64,000 bases of DNA from Podocnemis expansa (Eukaryota; Chordata; Testudines; Podocnemididae), in assembly GCA_007922195.1 (NCBI GenBank), contig ML681981.1, positions 14,083,771 through 14,147,770 of the forward strand, written 5' to 3'. The notes below the pieces were generated by a model. That model was given only the letters and a program-made list of their open reading frames with translations, searched no databases and was not told the DNA's origin. A program made the translations under genes and the position numbers. Positions 10,191 to 23,644 of this stretch are shown here, one piece after another (position 1 is the first letter of the stretch; every line of letters starts with the position of its first letter).

Positions 10191-11755
10191 GGATTATTAT
10201 GATTCATATCTTTGGGATAGATTAAAACTATAATACTAGACTTCTCATTTGCCATGCTTTGCTAATCAAGGATGAGGCATTGTGATTTAACTTCTTTTGT
10301 GGTAACAGAACTAGCTGTCAGGATGAGATAACAGGTTTTCATACCAAGTAGGACTGAGAAACTGAGTTTTATATTATATTGCATTGTCACGTAAGCTCTA
10401 CGTTGGCTGTCTTAGAAAAGCACTTTTAGGTCAAGATATATATGTTTCTATGGTAAGATAAAAATGTATTTTATGATTACTTTTAAAAAATAACTTCCTT
10501 GGGCCATAACTGAATAATAATTGGCCCCAGACCCTTTAATATACTTAGATAAAAATTATGTTTCAGTGAAATGTTTGAAAAAATACAGCTACAGTCTCTT
10601 CTTTTCCGAGCTGTCTGACTATTGTCCCACTGATGATTTGTGCAAACAAAATAGCCCTTATAACCACCATAATAAATGCATCTCCAGATAACCTAGATGA
10701 AGATCTATATAGGATTTTTTAGAAAACGAGATTATGTTTAGTGAATAACAAACTATGGGCATTTCATGAACCATCTCAACCAATTTAGATTAGAAAAAAC
10801 ATGTTAGCTATAAAGGTTTTCTTATAAAGTTGGTTATAGAAGAGACATTCCTGGAAGAGTCTAAATTATTTTCCATTTATTTCATAATTCTTGTCTATCC
10901 TCCTCATGTTCCAAGTAACTCAGCCTCATATCCGCAGGCCTGAATCAAGGACGGCACTCTCATTGGACTCAACTAACCAGGCCATTTCTAAATACTGCTG
11001 CTTTTTCTTAAAAACTGATTTAAATGCTGGCCTTTCCCTTCCTGTCCACACAGGCAGAACTCTTGTCTAAGCCTTTGACATTTTGTATCTTGAGTATTTC
11101 ATCCTCCTTTTTTTGGTCCTTGGCTACATCAACTTTGTTCTCCTTCAGGCTAGTCAGAATGCTATTCCTAAAAAAAAAAAAAACACCACACACACACAGT
11201 TTTTGGATCATTGTTTGGATCCCATTGGTCTTGGACCAGATTCTTGAAGAGTTAACTGCTGTGCACCATGAGTGAGAACATCAAAATCCAGACTACTAAA
11301 AAGATGACTATGTTTTTCAAAAAAAAAAAAATCCTTGATAGAAGCTAAAACCAGTTTAAAGAAAGATGAGTAGTTTAAATATTGTCCCTACACAATACCC
11401 TGTTGCAGGCAGGAGCATGATTATTTCTTTTCATAACAGGACATTTAATTTGGGGGAAGTCCCCTTATGTAGCATGTTATATTTCAAAGTTTATTCATTA
11501 GAAATGGCAAATCTCACAAGAGGACTGTATTCAGTTTCAAATACAAGAAAGTACCTGGCAAATTAAGAAGAATATTGATGTACTTGGTAGTTTCTTCCTG
11601 TTCCTTCCTTGTCTTTGGGAGAGACCAGTACTAAGGATTTAACAAAACCTATACCAGACAACAGAAAAGAGGATGATCCTATGTAGTATCTTGGTAGATA
11701 TTAAAGTCGAGGCTTTGTGAAGTTTTAACTAACTATGTGTTCAACTTGAATCCAC
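10190..11755. other. unassigned AT-rich DNA with short A-rich and CA runs
   Basis: A-rich/CACACA low-complexity sequence lies near 11168-11200 and an A run near 11321-11332. Nothing else is recognisable. Confidence 0.5.
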
Positions 11756-11761
11756 CTGTGC

Positions 11762-11852
11762 CAGATTTTCAGAGGTGCTGAAGACCCACAGATCTGACCA
11801 AAGTCACTGGGAGGTATGAGTCCTCAGCAGTCCTGTAAGTAAAACTCAGGGT
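11762..11852. repeat. ancient palindromic repeat fragment
   Basis: The left arm AGATTTTCAGAGGTGCTGAA and a degenerate right arm (GTCCTCAGCAGTCCTG) are inverted around ACTGGGAGG. This is an old amniote repeat form. Confidence 0.4.
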
Positions 11853-11929
11853 ACACCCAAAGGGTGTAAAATAAAAATAAAATTAGTTAACATTCTAGCA
11901 GGTTTGGCTACATTCAGGGGTGGAGGGGA

Positions 11930-11953
11930 TTGTGTGTGTGTGTGTGTGGGGGG
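11930..11953. repeat. (TG)n microsatellite followed by G run
   Basis: About nine TG units, then seven Gs. Confidence 0.85.
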
Positions 11954-12019
11954 GCTCCTCATATTTTTCTGGGGCCATGACTCCCCTGGCTACATTACTT
12001 GATTGAATTCTTAGATAAT

Positions 12020-12619
12020 ATGCAAAGAAGGAGCCCTGTGGGACTTTTTAAAACCTCACATATTTATTTATTGCATAAGCTTTCATGGGCACAATCCCAT
12101 TTCATCAGATGCACAAAACTCAAAAAAAGTAAGAAAATTTAGCATATTACCTGTAAATATATACATACAGAGAAAAGTATGTCACAAAGCCAATTCAAAC
12201 AGTTCTAGAGGGACAGACTGCTAACTTATCTATGGAAAATAAACAAGCTGTTTTGATTCATACAGTATGGAAGAAGGAAAGCAAGAACTTTAAGCGAGAG
12301 CTGAAATGGGTAATGGAGAGGAAATCACCTTCTGCAACGTTCTACCCTCCACCCCCTTGTCTCAGCTCAGCAAAGCTGTGGCAGCCGAACAGAGGCTCTG
12401 CTCCTATAGTTAGGGCAGGAACTGCTGTGAGGTAGGACTGTGTGGAAGTGGACGGACTTTAAACCTGGCCTGCAGATCCTGGATTGGATGCAGGCTTCAC
12501 CTTTTTGTATCTGCACAGAGTGCTACTTGTATGATAAATAAATGTGCTAGTCTTTGAAAGTTCCACAGGAGTCCTTGTTTATTTTGCTGAAATAGATTAA
12601 CACAGCTGCCCTTCTGGAA
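12020..12619 (+). mobile_element. fold-back Penelope-like element copy with about 400-bp interior
   Basis: The inverted PLE tail lies at about 12020-12115 (AAGAAGGAGCCCTGTGGG onward). The direct tail plus terminal segment lies at about 12530-12619 (GCTAGTCTTTGAAAG to CAGCTGCCCTTCTGGAA). The interior has no recognisable coding sequence. The left arm keeps the CTGATGA and GAAA boxes in minus sense but has lost the GTC box. Treating both arms as one insertion is an inference from the pattern in the other copies. Confidence 0.6.
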
Positions 12620-15600
12620 TTTATCTACAGAACGTACAGCAGTAATAAAGCCATTTTACTGATCTTCAGTGAGAAGATATCACTTTATCCAAGCCAGAGG
12701 CCAAGAGTTTTGCCATAATAGCAGAGTCCAAACTGAACTGTAACTGCCTTTAACAGCTGCTTTTAGAAAAAAGAAAATATGCATAAAAAGGTGAAATTTT
12801 GTCAAAGAAGAAAAACATGAAAAAAGGCAGAAAAAACCCAAAAGTGAATAAAATCCTTTGAGACAAGAACCTAGCACATTTAGATTAATCTTTGATATAG
12901 CTATAAAGCTAAGTGTCTCTCTTACAACACATGGTTTAAATACAAACAGAATAATCTCAGCATCATGTTAATACAGTCTACAGATTTTTGGAAAATGCTA
13001 ATATCTCAAGGCTCTCCTTTTGAGCTAAACATTTAGCCTAGGAGGCAAAATTTAATACATTCAAATAAACTAGTGTACTGCTAATTAGTGCCTCTTTTTG
13101 GCAAGACTCTCCAACTCCAGAGGTGCAGAGTCCCACTGGATCTGTTGAGATGCATTTGAATAAGAAGGTTGAAATTTAAGCTATTTAACTTTATACTAAC
13201 TGCATCAGAAACTTGACATCACATTAAGACAAAAACCTTATGCTTGCTAGCATTTTTCATAGGCAATTGCAAGTTTATTGAAGACAGTGATTGTGCAAAA
13301 AAAAAGTCTATTTTTGTGGTATATTAAAGAAAACAGCACTCTCATTAGAGATCAGTTCATTTTGTAGAGTACCAGATATCAGGTAATATAGTGTCCTGAC
13401 TACCTTGGCAAAAGGATCCCTGTGCTGGTTGTATTCCAGCTGAAATCTCCGTCAGTCAGCAAGCTGAAATCAGTAGAAAAGAATTCTCTATATGAAAATT
13501 CTCCTCGTTGCACTTTTCTACCAGAGCATTCCAAAATTAAACCATCAGCCATATGTTTCCATAAGATTTGGTTGTGGGAGAGAGGTGAAGAGGATAATAG
13601 CAAGCTAGCTCTCTGTTTCAATTGTAGGAACTTCACATTCTTTACTGAACTGAGGGCTAAACAAGTTCACAATAAAACAAAACAGGATTCTCATCTTCCT
13701 TCTTAGGGACAAGAATGATTGTGATATTAGAGCAACACATATCAAAGTCTTCATGATTTTTTTTTTTTTTTACTTAAAAAAATACCAACTTCATTCTTCA
13801 AGATCAATGGATTCTCTCTCAAACATGATCTCTTATTTCTAGATTGCTTAAAACTTGCTCAGCATCTTTTTTAAAAAAAAGTTCACCTGGACGTTCATGA
13901 TTCTTGGTGTCCATTCCCAAGAGAGTCTTCTCAAGGTGACCTGTGAGAATCTAGGTTTCTTGTTGACAAGTCCAGTTTTCAAGAGTTTCCTTTTCTAAAG
14001 TCAGGTTCCTCCACATTGTTGGCAGCTGTCCCATGCTACAATTAAAGGCTTATGATCTGTCAGAGACACTGCTCAGGTAAAGTCCATAGGGTTCTGAGCT
14101 TTGCTTTGATGTTTAAGTTAAGTAGCACATAAGATAAGTGTCTTTGGTGGAAAACAGATGCTCAGAGAAGGTTGTCTAAACCAGTGAATAAAACTGGTTG
14201 AGTAACAAGTTGAGGCAAAGTATATCTCCATCACATAAAATGAGCCTGATATTTTAGCTGTTTCCAAGACACTCACAGAACTATCTAACTGAGTATTCTT
14301 CTTAATTAATCCCTTCATCATTTGTCCATTGCTTTGCACTGTTATGATGATGCTAGTCTCCAACATTATCTTGAAATCAGGGGAAGAGTAGCTGGACTGT
14401 GTGGAAAATATTTGGTACATTCAACAGCATAGTAGCTGAGATACTATTTACATGAAAAGTCACACCAGTCAATTCAGTTCAAAGCAAGATTTTAAAGTGG
14501 TTTAGCTAATCCAGTGCAGTGTCCTCATAGGGTAAGCATTGGCTTAACTAACCTGGTGCAACTTTCTCCCATCAATAGGTCTTGAGCACCACCTAAATAT
14601 CAAACTTCAACACTCAGATGGTTAAAGAATATTCCAGGTTCCAGATGTATAAAATCTTCAGGTAACAGTTGTATTGTACTGATGAAAGCACATCACCTTT
14701 TGATCTCCTCCTTCTCTTTTGAATTTATTGTTTAAGTTGTGGGCACTTTCTAAATAGATTAGAGCTGGAGTGTAGTCTAAGACTGATTATTGAAATGTTC
14801 ACAGTGCCCACTGAATTTTAAAATAGCAGAATTATCAGAAGAGAACTTGAGTGTAGTCGCAAATCATTGATTTCAAAACCAGTCCTGAAAAAAAGCCATT
14901 TCAAAACAAGGCCAGCACTAAGAAACACAGAAATAGCTATTTTGTAAAGAGTGGCCTCTTTGCCCTCCGAGCTTATGATTGGTGATACAAAGAAATTAGA
15001 ACAAGAACAGAAAGAGTAGAAAGTGTGGAGGGACTTTTAGACAAAAGATTCTTGTTTTTATGGATGTGGCTAGTCTCCTCTTGACTCCATTTAAATGTGT
15101 ACTCTATTTAAACCTATTATCTGGATTTTGAGAAAGATTTTTCAGATTATACATGATTATGAAAGTTGATCAAATACAATTTTCAATGAATATAACATTA
15201 AGTAACTTTCTCTGATAGTTAGCTAATTCGCATGTGGTGGTTACATGCCCACTGCTTCAAAAATGGTCATTATTGAAGGAAGAATATTTACCAAAAGGTT
15301 CATTTTACTATTGAACCTCAATTTCAATTAGTTTGGGTTTAGTTTTAATTACGAGTGATGTTTTGACCATCAGAAGCAAGTTAATTTCATAACCCGCATC
15401 TGAAAGGAAAATTCGGTATGATTTAAACTATCCAACTTCAAAGTAATTAAATATTGTTATACCAATTACAATAATTCTAGGTCTATCCCATTCATTTCTG
15501 ATATGCAGACAGCTGACACCTCCAACAGACTGTAAGCATTCTTACTAAATACATTTTAGTTCCTTAGGTTGCCGTTTGTTGATAAACAAAGAATTGTAGG

Positions 15601-15916
15601 GAAAGAAATAGTGAGATAGGGAATTCTATGTCTGGTGAATACAACAGAAGAGTCTAAAACAGCTACAGCATAGTTCTCAGAGTGTTAGGGTGAACTCTTG
15701 GGTCCATTAATGTCAATGGCCCAACATCTGACAGATCAATGAGCTCTCTGTGGCCTGAACATGTATCTGCATTTACACAAGCAGATGCTTGCATCCACAG
15801 GAAGCCAACTTGCAGGGATTGGATCCTTGTTTGTATCCTCACAAATCACATTTGTATTTTGTCATATCCTTCTTCAAAGAGGAAAGTAATAAAAAAGGTA
15901 AGCAAATCCTAGATCT
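12620..15916. other. unassigned AT-rich DNA
   Basis: A T run lies at about 13758-13773. A weak trace of an old palindromic repeat (GGGTGAACTCTTGGG) lies at 15686-15725. The frames at 13400-13706 and 14118-14420 have no family features. Confidence 0.45.
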
Positions 15917-15978
15917 AAACAAACAAGGAGTCCTGTGGCACTTAAAGACTAACAAAATTTATTACATGAGCTTTCATG
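15917..15978 (-). mobile_element. Penelope-like element tail fragment
   Basis: The segment AAACAAACAAGGAGTCCTGT through CATGAGCTTTCATG is the PLE tail in minus sense. It lacks the terminal segment and the second arm. Confidence 0.75.
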
Positions 15979-16329
15979 CTGTTTGGAATACATCTTCCAC
16001 TTCATATGTTCCTTCCTTAAAGCATATAGGGATGCTACCATAAGTGGTACAATACCATCTAAAGTTATATCTTTTGAGATAGTAAAACTTACATTATGGA
16101 CAATGGAGGGAAGGGCATTTTATTGTTTCTCTCTTCTTATTGTTATTCACCTTGGTGCATTGTTATTTGGAACTTTAGTTTCTTTCTTCATTTTTTAATT
16201 AGAATTTAGATTTGAATCACAGAAATGAGGGAGTTAGCAAACTGCACAGAATGCTGCATGGCATGTTAAATTTAATTCATAATTACACCTGTTACTCGTG
16301 ACACTGAAGACTTGTGGTGAAGTTCAAAC

Positions 16330-16512
16330 CTTGGTCATCTGCCATGTGATGACTTAAGTGATAAAGAAAGTGCAGTAATTTCCACTGAAACCCTCTATTT
16401 TGCAGTTTATCCTGTGGAAAATAGGCATATTACTTAGTGTCTCACAGGTTTTATCAGGCAGACAATGTTAGTAAAGTACCTTGAAACCTTCAGATGTAAG
16501 GTGTTCTAGATG
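16330..16512 (+). mobile_element. MIR-like CORE-SINE fragment
   Basis: Diverged matches appear in order to the MIR/CORE-SINE 3' half: TTTTGCAGTTTATCCTGTGG (for the CAGTTT..CATCTGTAAAATGGG block), then GTCTCACAGG, then TAAAGTACCTTGAAACC with a GGTGTTCTAGATGC end. Limits are approximate. Confidence 0.45.
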
Positions 16513-18564
16513 CACAGGTATGATTGCAATGACTCTATCCTTTGCCAGTGTCATGCAAGAAGCTATGTTCCCTGCTGCCTGGGAACTGGAGGTAGATCCC
16601 CTCTTTATATTCAGCTGATCCCTCACATAAAGTTAAAGTTTACTTGATTTTCCTTATACCAGATATTAAAAATATAATTTTTTTAGAAACTGATATTTGA
16701 ATACCATGCCAGTTTCTTATCTTGATTACAAATAGATTAGAATAAAAATAAATGAATATGAGCTATGAAGAGATCTCATTTCTGTTACCCCTTCTGGCTC
16801 CTCATCTATCTTTTAGTTTTTTTGATTTTTCTTCTATGTTCCTGAACCTCAAACAGTCATTTAAAATAAAATTGATTTTCAAAGAGGACCAGAAGAAAAG
16901 TGAGTAGAAAGAAGATTATGGTAAAAAGTAAAACAAAGAAATTAAAAGACAAAAAATTTTAAATACAAAATAAGAAATCTGCAACATTGAGAAAATACCA
17001 TTTTTTAAATAAAGCTTTTTCATTCATAAAATTTCAACCAGCTCTACTTTTAACTATTAGTGACAGCTTTCTAGCACCTATTTTAAATAGAAAAGAAACA
17101 AACTATTGTTTTCTTTTATTTAAATTTTTTTTTAACTTTTTACATTTTTTTGTAGTGACAAATCAACCTTTCCTAATGTGGTCCTCCTGTGCATAACTGT
17201 CCTCTTCAGTGACTTGAGGACTTACCCATTGACCACCAACATAATCAGTAACTGATGCCCAGTCATTATTCATATTTGTAGCAATGCTAAAATAGATAAG
17301 ATGTACAGGTGAGAGAAAGCATTTATTTAATGGTCCTATCATATTACACAGGCCATTTACAAGATGATGTACATCTGTCATGTGACTAGGATCAGTTTGC
17401 TTTGCCTCCCACGGTTACTGTTGTAATAAATGACTATTTTTAGTGACAAAAAGCATGTGTGTAGAGCGAATCAAAATTACAATGTTACTAATGTTTGTGG
17501 TTTGAGTAGTGGTTAGACTGTATATAAAGGATAAATGCTTTATCAAGTTTGGAGAAATGTGATAAATTTATATTATGAGTTAGCTAACTGACCTGGTATA
17601 TGACTTATGTCATCACTGTAAATAAAAGCAATAGTGTACCATTTCATAGACTGTGCACCAGGCTGACTCAGCTACATTAATTAGATCTGTTATTTTGTTG
17701 TCCATATAATTCTTATTAGTTGCTAAATTTAGAACAGTGTATGCACTTTCAAGATGCCTGTCTAGTTAATATTTGCTTCTCAACCTACATTTTAGGCACA
17801 TTTTCTAGCAGTGACAAAGTCTACCAGAATCTCCCACATCAGCAAAAAACAAACTTACTTCTAAGAGCATTTTAGAGAGAACAACTTCTTCAAAATCCTG
17901 CCCAGAACTTTGTTCAAACTAAAACACTGTCTTAGAGTGTATTTGCATATTGGGTCATGCAATTCCCAGCTGAACCATCTACTGTGGAGCATACTGCAAC
18001 ATAAAGAAAACCAGTGAAAAAAAAACTATTGAGTTTTCTTTATAGTCCATTTGTGGTGTGTCTGAAGTTCCAGCAGCTACTGATAAGCACACACACTGGT
18101 CATTCTGAACCGGGACATCAGATTGGCAACTACTCTGACTTCATCACTGTCTACAGAAGACAAGATCTCATTATAAACAATCCATTACAGTCCTTATGTA
18201 AGAGAGCTGACCCATTATAGCATGGTTGCAATGGATAGTATGGACAGGACATTTCACTCTCCTATAAACAGACTAACAAAGCTCATTGATGACTTTACAA
18301 GGTTCTATACTCAAGCAAAATCCCACCTATATTGCAATTAAACTGCTGCAATTAGGAGAAAGGACAACTGAGTTTTATCTGTGTCCATTTACACAATTAC
18401 AGCACTCTAAAGCTAGGAATAAACATTACTGGTAAACTTCAGACTTTCAATGATTTGGTGTAAGCCTGCTCCAGAATGTTAAAAATGTCAGCAACCAAGG
18501 AAGCCTTGTCTACTCGACCCACTATCAACTACAGGAAAGCAATATAGAAGTAGCTGAGGAAATG
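16513..18564. other. unassigned AT-rich DNA
   Basis: No recognisable features. The sequence is very AT-rich at 16660-17160. Confidence 0.5.
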
Positions 18565-18640
18565 TAATAGCCTGTGATATATAGGAAGTCAGACTAGAAG
18601 CTCCACTTGTTTGATCAGGCCTTAATCTCTATGAATATTG
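18565..18640 (+). mobile_element. CR1 3' end fragment, diverged
   Basis: AGGAAGTCAGACTAGAAG followed by a degenerate CCTTAATCTCTATGAAT matches the CR1 3' box. Confidence 0.5.
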
Positions 18641-19149
18641 TAGGATGGACTCTAGTCTCATGATGATGAGGGGAGACAACTGCATCACAGGAGTCTGTAG
18701 TTGTGGTGTATCATAGGCAATGTAATCCATCTGGGGAGACCAGCCCATAAAATAGAATAATGGGGACATCTGGAAACTAAACTGCAGCTCTGATGCAGTG
18801 CAGTAGGCCTTCTGAATTGAAATGTTTGTTTTCCTGAGTTTAGCGTGACAATACATACATGCTTTGCTTGGAAAGCAGACGCTTTTTGTGAGAAATGTTT
18901 CATTTAGTCATTAATGAAATTAAGAAACATTTTGGCAAGGCCTACATAGGAATAATGATGTACTTGCTGAGGTCCCCCAGCATGCCAGAAGGCACCAGAA
19001 TTAGGGAGTTGCAGGAACCAGACACCAGACTCAAGGAGTTCCAGTTGAGCCAACTGCATGATGAAGGACTAAGAACTGGCTTGCTTCCTTACCATCAACC
19101 TCCAACAGAGTAGACTTTCATAGTGCAACATTTATAAGGTAAATACCAA

Positions 19150-19935
19150 AACTCTGGAAGAATGAAGTTGGTGATCACAGTCACCTCTAACTCTTCAAGC
19201 CCAACACACTTCCTTGTTGTGGCTTCAAACTCACTCCTTGAGGCTTCAGGATCTCAGGCAGCCTTCTGTTCCCTCTCTCAGTCCTGCTGTAGCCCCTGGC
19301 CTCTCTCTCTAGTCTCCTTCTGCCCTGATCCAAGGATACAATTCTTTCTCCTTGGTTAAGGGATTCCACAGTATTCCTTGACCCCCAATTTCATGGAACC
19401 TCTCAGGGTCTCACACATGTCCACCTCTTCCTTCAGGGCCCCCCAGACCTCCTTCATGGGACTCTGATGTGATCCAGGTAGGCTGCAGTCCTAAGCTATC
19501 CTCTCCCAGCAGGTTCCTTTAAGTTAGACTCACCCAGTTCCACCCAGACTTGCAGCAAACACTTTCAAATAAACAGAATTCAAAATATCACCTTTACGAG
19601 AAAGTACTTTGTTCTCAAATATCTCTATGGGGGGTTAGCTTTCCAGTTGCCACCACTTTTACTCATCTGAGGCCAGGTCAGACCATCTCAGTCCATTCCC
19701 CATGGCCTGGATGAGTGCCTCTCCTATTAGGAAGGAAGAGGCAGATTATAGGCTACTGTCTTTCCCAGAGTATGTCCTAACTGACTGAAAGAGAGGAGAG
19801 TTTTGTCCTGCTCTAAACAGCAAGACTCCTGCTCCTAGGCCCCTAAACAAACAGTAGCCTTCACGCCCTGTCATACTTAACACTTATCATAGGGCCCCTT
19901 CTGCTCTCTCAGCTTCTGCCTCTACCATTCTCTAG
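19150..19935. other. C/T-rich block of unknown origin
   Basis: Compared with its flanks this roughly 0.8-kb block is rich in CCT, CTCC and CCC. It has no ORF with recognisable domains. It could be a degraded LTR or a non-autonomous DNA element, but I found neither convincing TG..CA ends nor terminal inverted repeats. Confidence 0.3.
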
Positions 19936-20835
19936 GCCTTTGTCTACTCCAGAATTTGAAGGGTCTATTTCATAGAAGAGTGTTTGGGTGGTTCTGGTCT
20001 CTGCTACATTTTAAAGGAGACAGATCACCCTATCTTAAAAAGTTCATTGGTTTGATAAAGAAAGTTCCTTTCCTTAGCCTCTCATCTTCTCCCTTGTTTA
20101 CTCAAGTTACTTTGGGAGAAATTCTTCCAGCTGTGAGAGGCCCCCAATACTGTGGAACCACTTCACAGCAATGTCTGGCCACGAAGAAGAACTTAGCAGT
20201 TCCCTGTGGAACCAAGTCCTATGGCAGACCACTTTGTGAGAGTAGGAATAGCTTGCTGCATGCCAAAAGCCCAAAGGGTGACCTACTGACCATAGAAGAA
20301 GTTTGTGCATAGAGTAGAGGAGAATCTGTCCTCTCCTATCCCATACTGGTCGTCAGTACAAAGCATGCTGAACCAGGCTTTGTAATGGAGAGGTGAAATT
20401 CACTTGCAATACTTAAGAACAGTCATGAGGCACAACTCTAGGGCTCTCCCTTAATGGAAAGCTGGATGCCCTTGGGGTCACATGGCTTTAAAGCAAGACA
20501 GTTGAGACTGTGAGCATACACATTAGGGCACCACAGGACCACGAGAGGCTTTGTTTCATATCTATTTTATGCAGGGGCTGAAAATTAATCAACAAGTAAA
20601 CCATCTTAAATAGATCAGGGATATCAGTCTTTCAAGTAAAAAAAAAAAAAAAAGTATCAGATGTCTGTGAATTCCCATTAAGCACTCTAACTCAAACCAG
20701 CCAACCACCCACCCACTTTTTCATCCTGAACCTTTTCACTATTCAGTTATGAAATCAATGTCAGTAACTCTCACGTATTTAGTGTTGTCTATTGCTAATA
20801 ACAGCCTGCCTTGTTCATCACCAGTCTAAACCTAT
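19936..20835. other. unassigned DNA with poly-A run
   Basis: An A run of about 17 lies at 20638-20654. The 118-codon frame at 19956-20312 has no recognisable family, and I do not call it a gene. Confidence 0.4.
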
Positions 20836-20940
20836 GCTATGTCTACACTAGGAGGACTACAGTGGCATAGCTATAGAGCCATAGCGATGCTGGCATTACC
20901 CTTTAAATTAGACACAACCTACATCAATAGAAGAAGTTCT
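20836..20940 (+). mobile_element. end fragment of a TATGTCTACAC MITE
   Basis: It starts CTATGCTATGTCTACACTA, the shared terminal motif of the MITEs at 24241, 33655 and 34019, and continues with TACATCAATAGAAGAAG. It ends where CR1 sequence begins, with no second end. Confidence 0.5.
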
Positions 20941-21232
20941 CCCCATTATGACGATCCGTTGTTCTCCATGTTCAGTGAAGATAGAGCAAGAAATAATAGG
21001 CTTGATCTTCAGCAAGGGAGATTTAGGCTAGTTATTAGGAAAAACTTTCTAACTGTACAAGTAGTTAAGCACTTAACAGACTTCCAAGGGAGCTTGTGGA
21101 ATCCCCATCACTGGAGGTTTTTTAGAAAAGGTGGGAGAAACACCTTTCAGGAATGGTTTAGGTTTGTGGTCCTTCCATAGTGCAGGGCCTGGACTTGATG
21201 ATTTCAGGGTCCCTTCCAGCTCTATGTTTCCG
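20940..21232 (+). mobile_element. CR1 3' part
   Basis: This is a nearly continuous CR1 3' segment: CAGCAAGGGAGATTTAGGCT, then GTTATTAGGAAAAACTTTC, then GTGGAATCCCCATCACTGGA, then GACTTGATGATTTCAGGGTC and CCTTCCAGCTCTATG at the end. The plus orientation follows from the order. No ORF remains. Confidence 0.88.
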
Positions 21233-21884
21233 CTGACACAGAATTGTAGATTGGAAAAGACCACACTTTCAATTAACTCTTGCAGTGGGTCAATGGTTTC
21301 TATTAGAGATCTTTAAGTCTTTGCTTCCAGAGTTGTGTTTGCAGCTGCAGGAGTAGAGAAGTTGGAATCCTGTCTCCCAGTATCTCCTCAGAGGGTCCTT
21401 ATGCATAACTCTGATCTTCATTTTGGAGGCATTTCTATACACCATTTCATTTATTCTTGATGCTACAGTTCAGTGTCCCTTCCAAGATTTAGCCAGTCTC
21501 TTCTTCTCCTAGGATTGCAGAACCAGATGAAGTGCTACCTTTAAAGGTTTATCCTAGGCCAGAATTTACCAGGTCAAATGGTTTGCCATGGTTATCTACT
21601 GATTACTATTTGCACGTCCAAGACTTTCAGCAAGACAATAGGAATCTATTCTCACTTCAGGTCTACAAAAACTTCAGTAGCTGAAGCTTCCCTCTAGAGA
21701 CTGTGTCTTAAACCAGGTCTTGGCCATCTCCCCATCCACATCTTTCCCTTGCTGGGAAGCTATCACAGCATGTAACTGTCATCATGGTTTCAGCCTCTAG
21801 CAGCCGGGGCTCACAGCTGTGCACTAAGAACAGCTGTGTGAACACTGTGGTACTTATGGAAGCTTGGGCTAGCCATCTGAATGT
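21233..21884. other. unassigned DNA
   Basis: Nothing recognisable. Confidence 0.45.
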
Positions 21885-22027
21885 GGATCCAGGGGGGTTG
21901 AACTCAGATGGCCTGAATCTCAGTGCCACAAGAGCCACACTGGTATTTTTAGCCTGAAGCCCTGGTAGCATGTGTCTATGTACCCAGGCTGCGGGACTGC
22001 CTCCCAGCTGCAGTGTAGACATACTGC
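21885..22027 (-). mobile_element. right-end fragment of a TATGTCTACAC MITE
   Basis: It ends CTCCCAGCTGCAGTGTAGAC followed by ATAC, the same terminus as the right end at 34288-34316. No left inverted end is visible, so the copy is truncated and its left limit is a guess. Confidence 0.5.
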
Positions 22028-23040
22028 AAGACAACTTGCACACTACAAACAAGTCATCCACAAACTATTTGTTTCACATGCAAAGAGAATTTCCACAGAC
22101 AGATCTGACAAAACATCTTTCCTGCCATTCATCACAGCTGTTACCCTGTATTTCATTATGGCTAATACTGAATGCGCTCAGAGTCTCCATTTTCTAAAAC
22201 TCTTACTCTAGCTCTAGAAGTGCAATTTTTAAACCTACCTTTTCCCTATTTTGGATGGATGCATGCATGTTTCCCGATCATTGTCTCCTTAGAGACCAAT
22301 CAAGGGGCTTAGGATCAAGGCATCTGATCCTGCAAACTCAGCCTTACGTGAAGTATTCTGGGCTGCACTGGCAATCTGCATGAAGATAGGACAGTGCAGA
22401 GGCTAAATCATAAGTGATGAACTTGCTGAATAAAATATTTCACTGAGATAGTTTGGTAACAAGGAAATAGTTGTGATAGAAAGACTGGTTCAAAATAAAA
22501 TGTTTTTAATAACTTTCTCTCACCTTCTGGAAAATTATCAGATTGTTATATAGCCAGCAAATCTGGCTATGTAACAAAAAGCTGTGTAAACAAAAAACTA
22601 AACAACTACGTAAACAAAAACCTAACCTTATAAAGATACCCATTCTACCACATGATTTGATATTTATGAAATTACAGAGCCAGAAAGAATGCTAGCTAGT
22701 CTGTAGGTCTGGGAATTTGCTAGCAAAATCTAAAATGACAAAATGGAGCATAGGATGTACTGGTTGAGATTAAAGTATTTGACAATAGACTGGAGAGAAA
22801 TGAGTCAGTAGGATTTCATTGATTTTGCAATTACTTCCATTGTTCAGAAAGGTGAAGGATTTCAGAGTTAGGTGGAAAAAAATGTAGCAGATAGAGAGAG
22901 ATTTGTCCAAACTAAAAAGTTGGGTTGATAGACTTCAGGTATTAATACACTCCCTGTGACCTAAGTATCTGAGAAGCTCTCTGTCTTTACTGCATTTATT
23001 TTCATAAGCTCTCTGCAAATGGGTGAGTGGGGATGAAGAA
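22028..23040. other. unassigned AT-rich DNA
   Basis: A local near-direct repeat of ACTACGTAAACAAAAACC type lies at 22575-22625. Nothing else is recognisable. Confidence 0.45.
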
Positions 23041-23640
23041 CTATGACCCCCCTGAGAAAAGCTGACTCCCCAGTGTGGCACCTTCTACCAGCCATCTCTT
23101 GGCTTGTGTGCCCTTCCCACCACATAATCCATATGCAGACCCTCCTCAGGCCAGGAACTGCAACATCCTCTTCTCAACTCAACCCTCTGACATGCACCCA
23201 GCCAGAACCCAGGTTCACACACTATGCCAGATCCCAGACAAGGGATCCTCTAGCCAGCAGTCTTCTTCTGCCTCTCCTTCCCTTCTCTGCAGTGCTGCTT
23301 CAACTCCCTGGGCCTCTTTCCAGCACCACCTTTGCACTCCACTCAGGAACTCCAGCCTGCATGTCTAAGTGGCCAGCCAAGAGCTCTCTCCTGCTCCCCA
23401 GTTCCTGGTCAGTAACTGCTCTGCTCAGGGTGCTACCTGCTTGCAGCCTGCTAAGGAATACAGTTGTCGCTGGCCTCCCTGCAGCAACTGACTGTCTCTG
23501 CACCTGCAGCTCCTCTTATCTAAGCCCATTTGGCCCTAATTGGCTGCTCCATGAAGCTTCTCTCTGATTGGCTGCCCCTGCACATCATGCCTAGCTGCTT
23601 TTAACCCTTTCCTTTTGAGTGTGAGTTGAACATCCCAACA
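23041..23640. other. GC-rich block, possibly LTR- or transposon-derived
   Basis: A compositionally foreign block of about 600 bp. Two CCAAT-like motifs in plus sense (CCTAATTGGC, CTGATTGGC) lie at about 23535-23575, followed by TTTTAACCC. This is promoter-like and would suit a retroviral LTR, but no TG..CA ends or duplication were found. The 174-codon frame at 23043-23567 shows no domain; I regard it as a composition artefact. Confidence 0.3.
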
Positions 23641-23644
23641 AACT

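Noticed and set aside
19956..20312. 118-codon plus-strand frame
   Set aside because: No recognisable domain, and a minus frame of similar length overlaps it. Without conservation data it is not distinguishable from chance.
23043..23567. 174-codon plus-strand frame
   Set aside because: No family features, no supporting splice or promoter arrangement, and a competing frame in the same GC-rich block.
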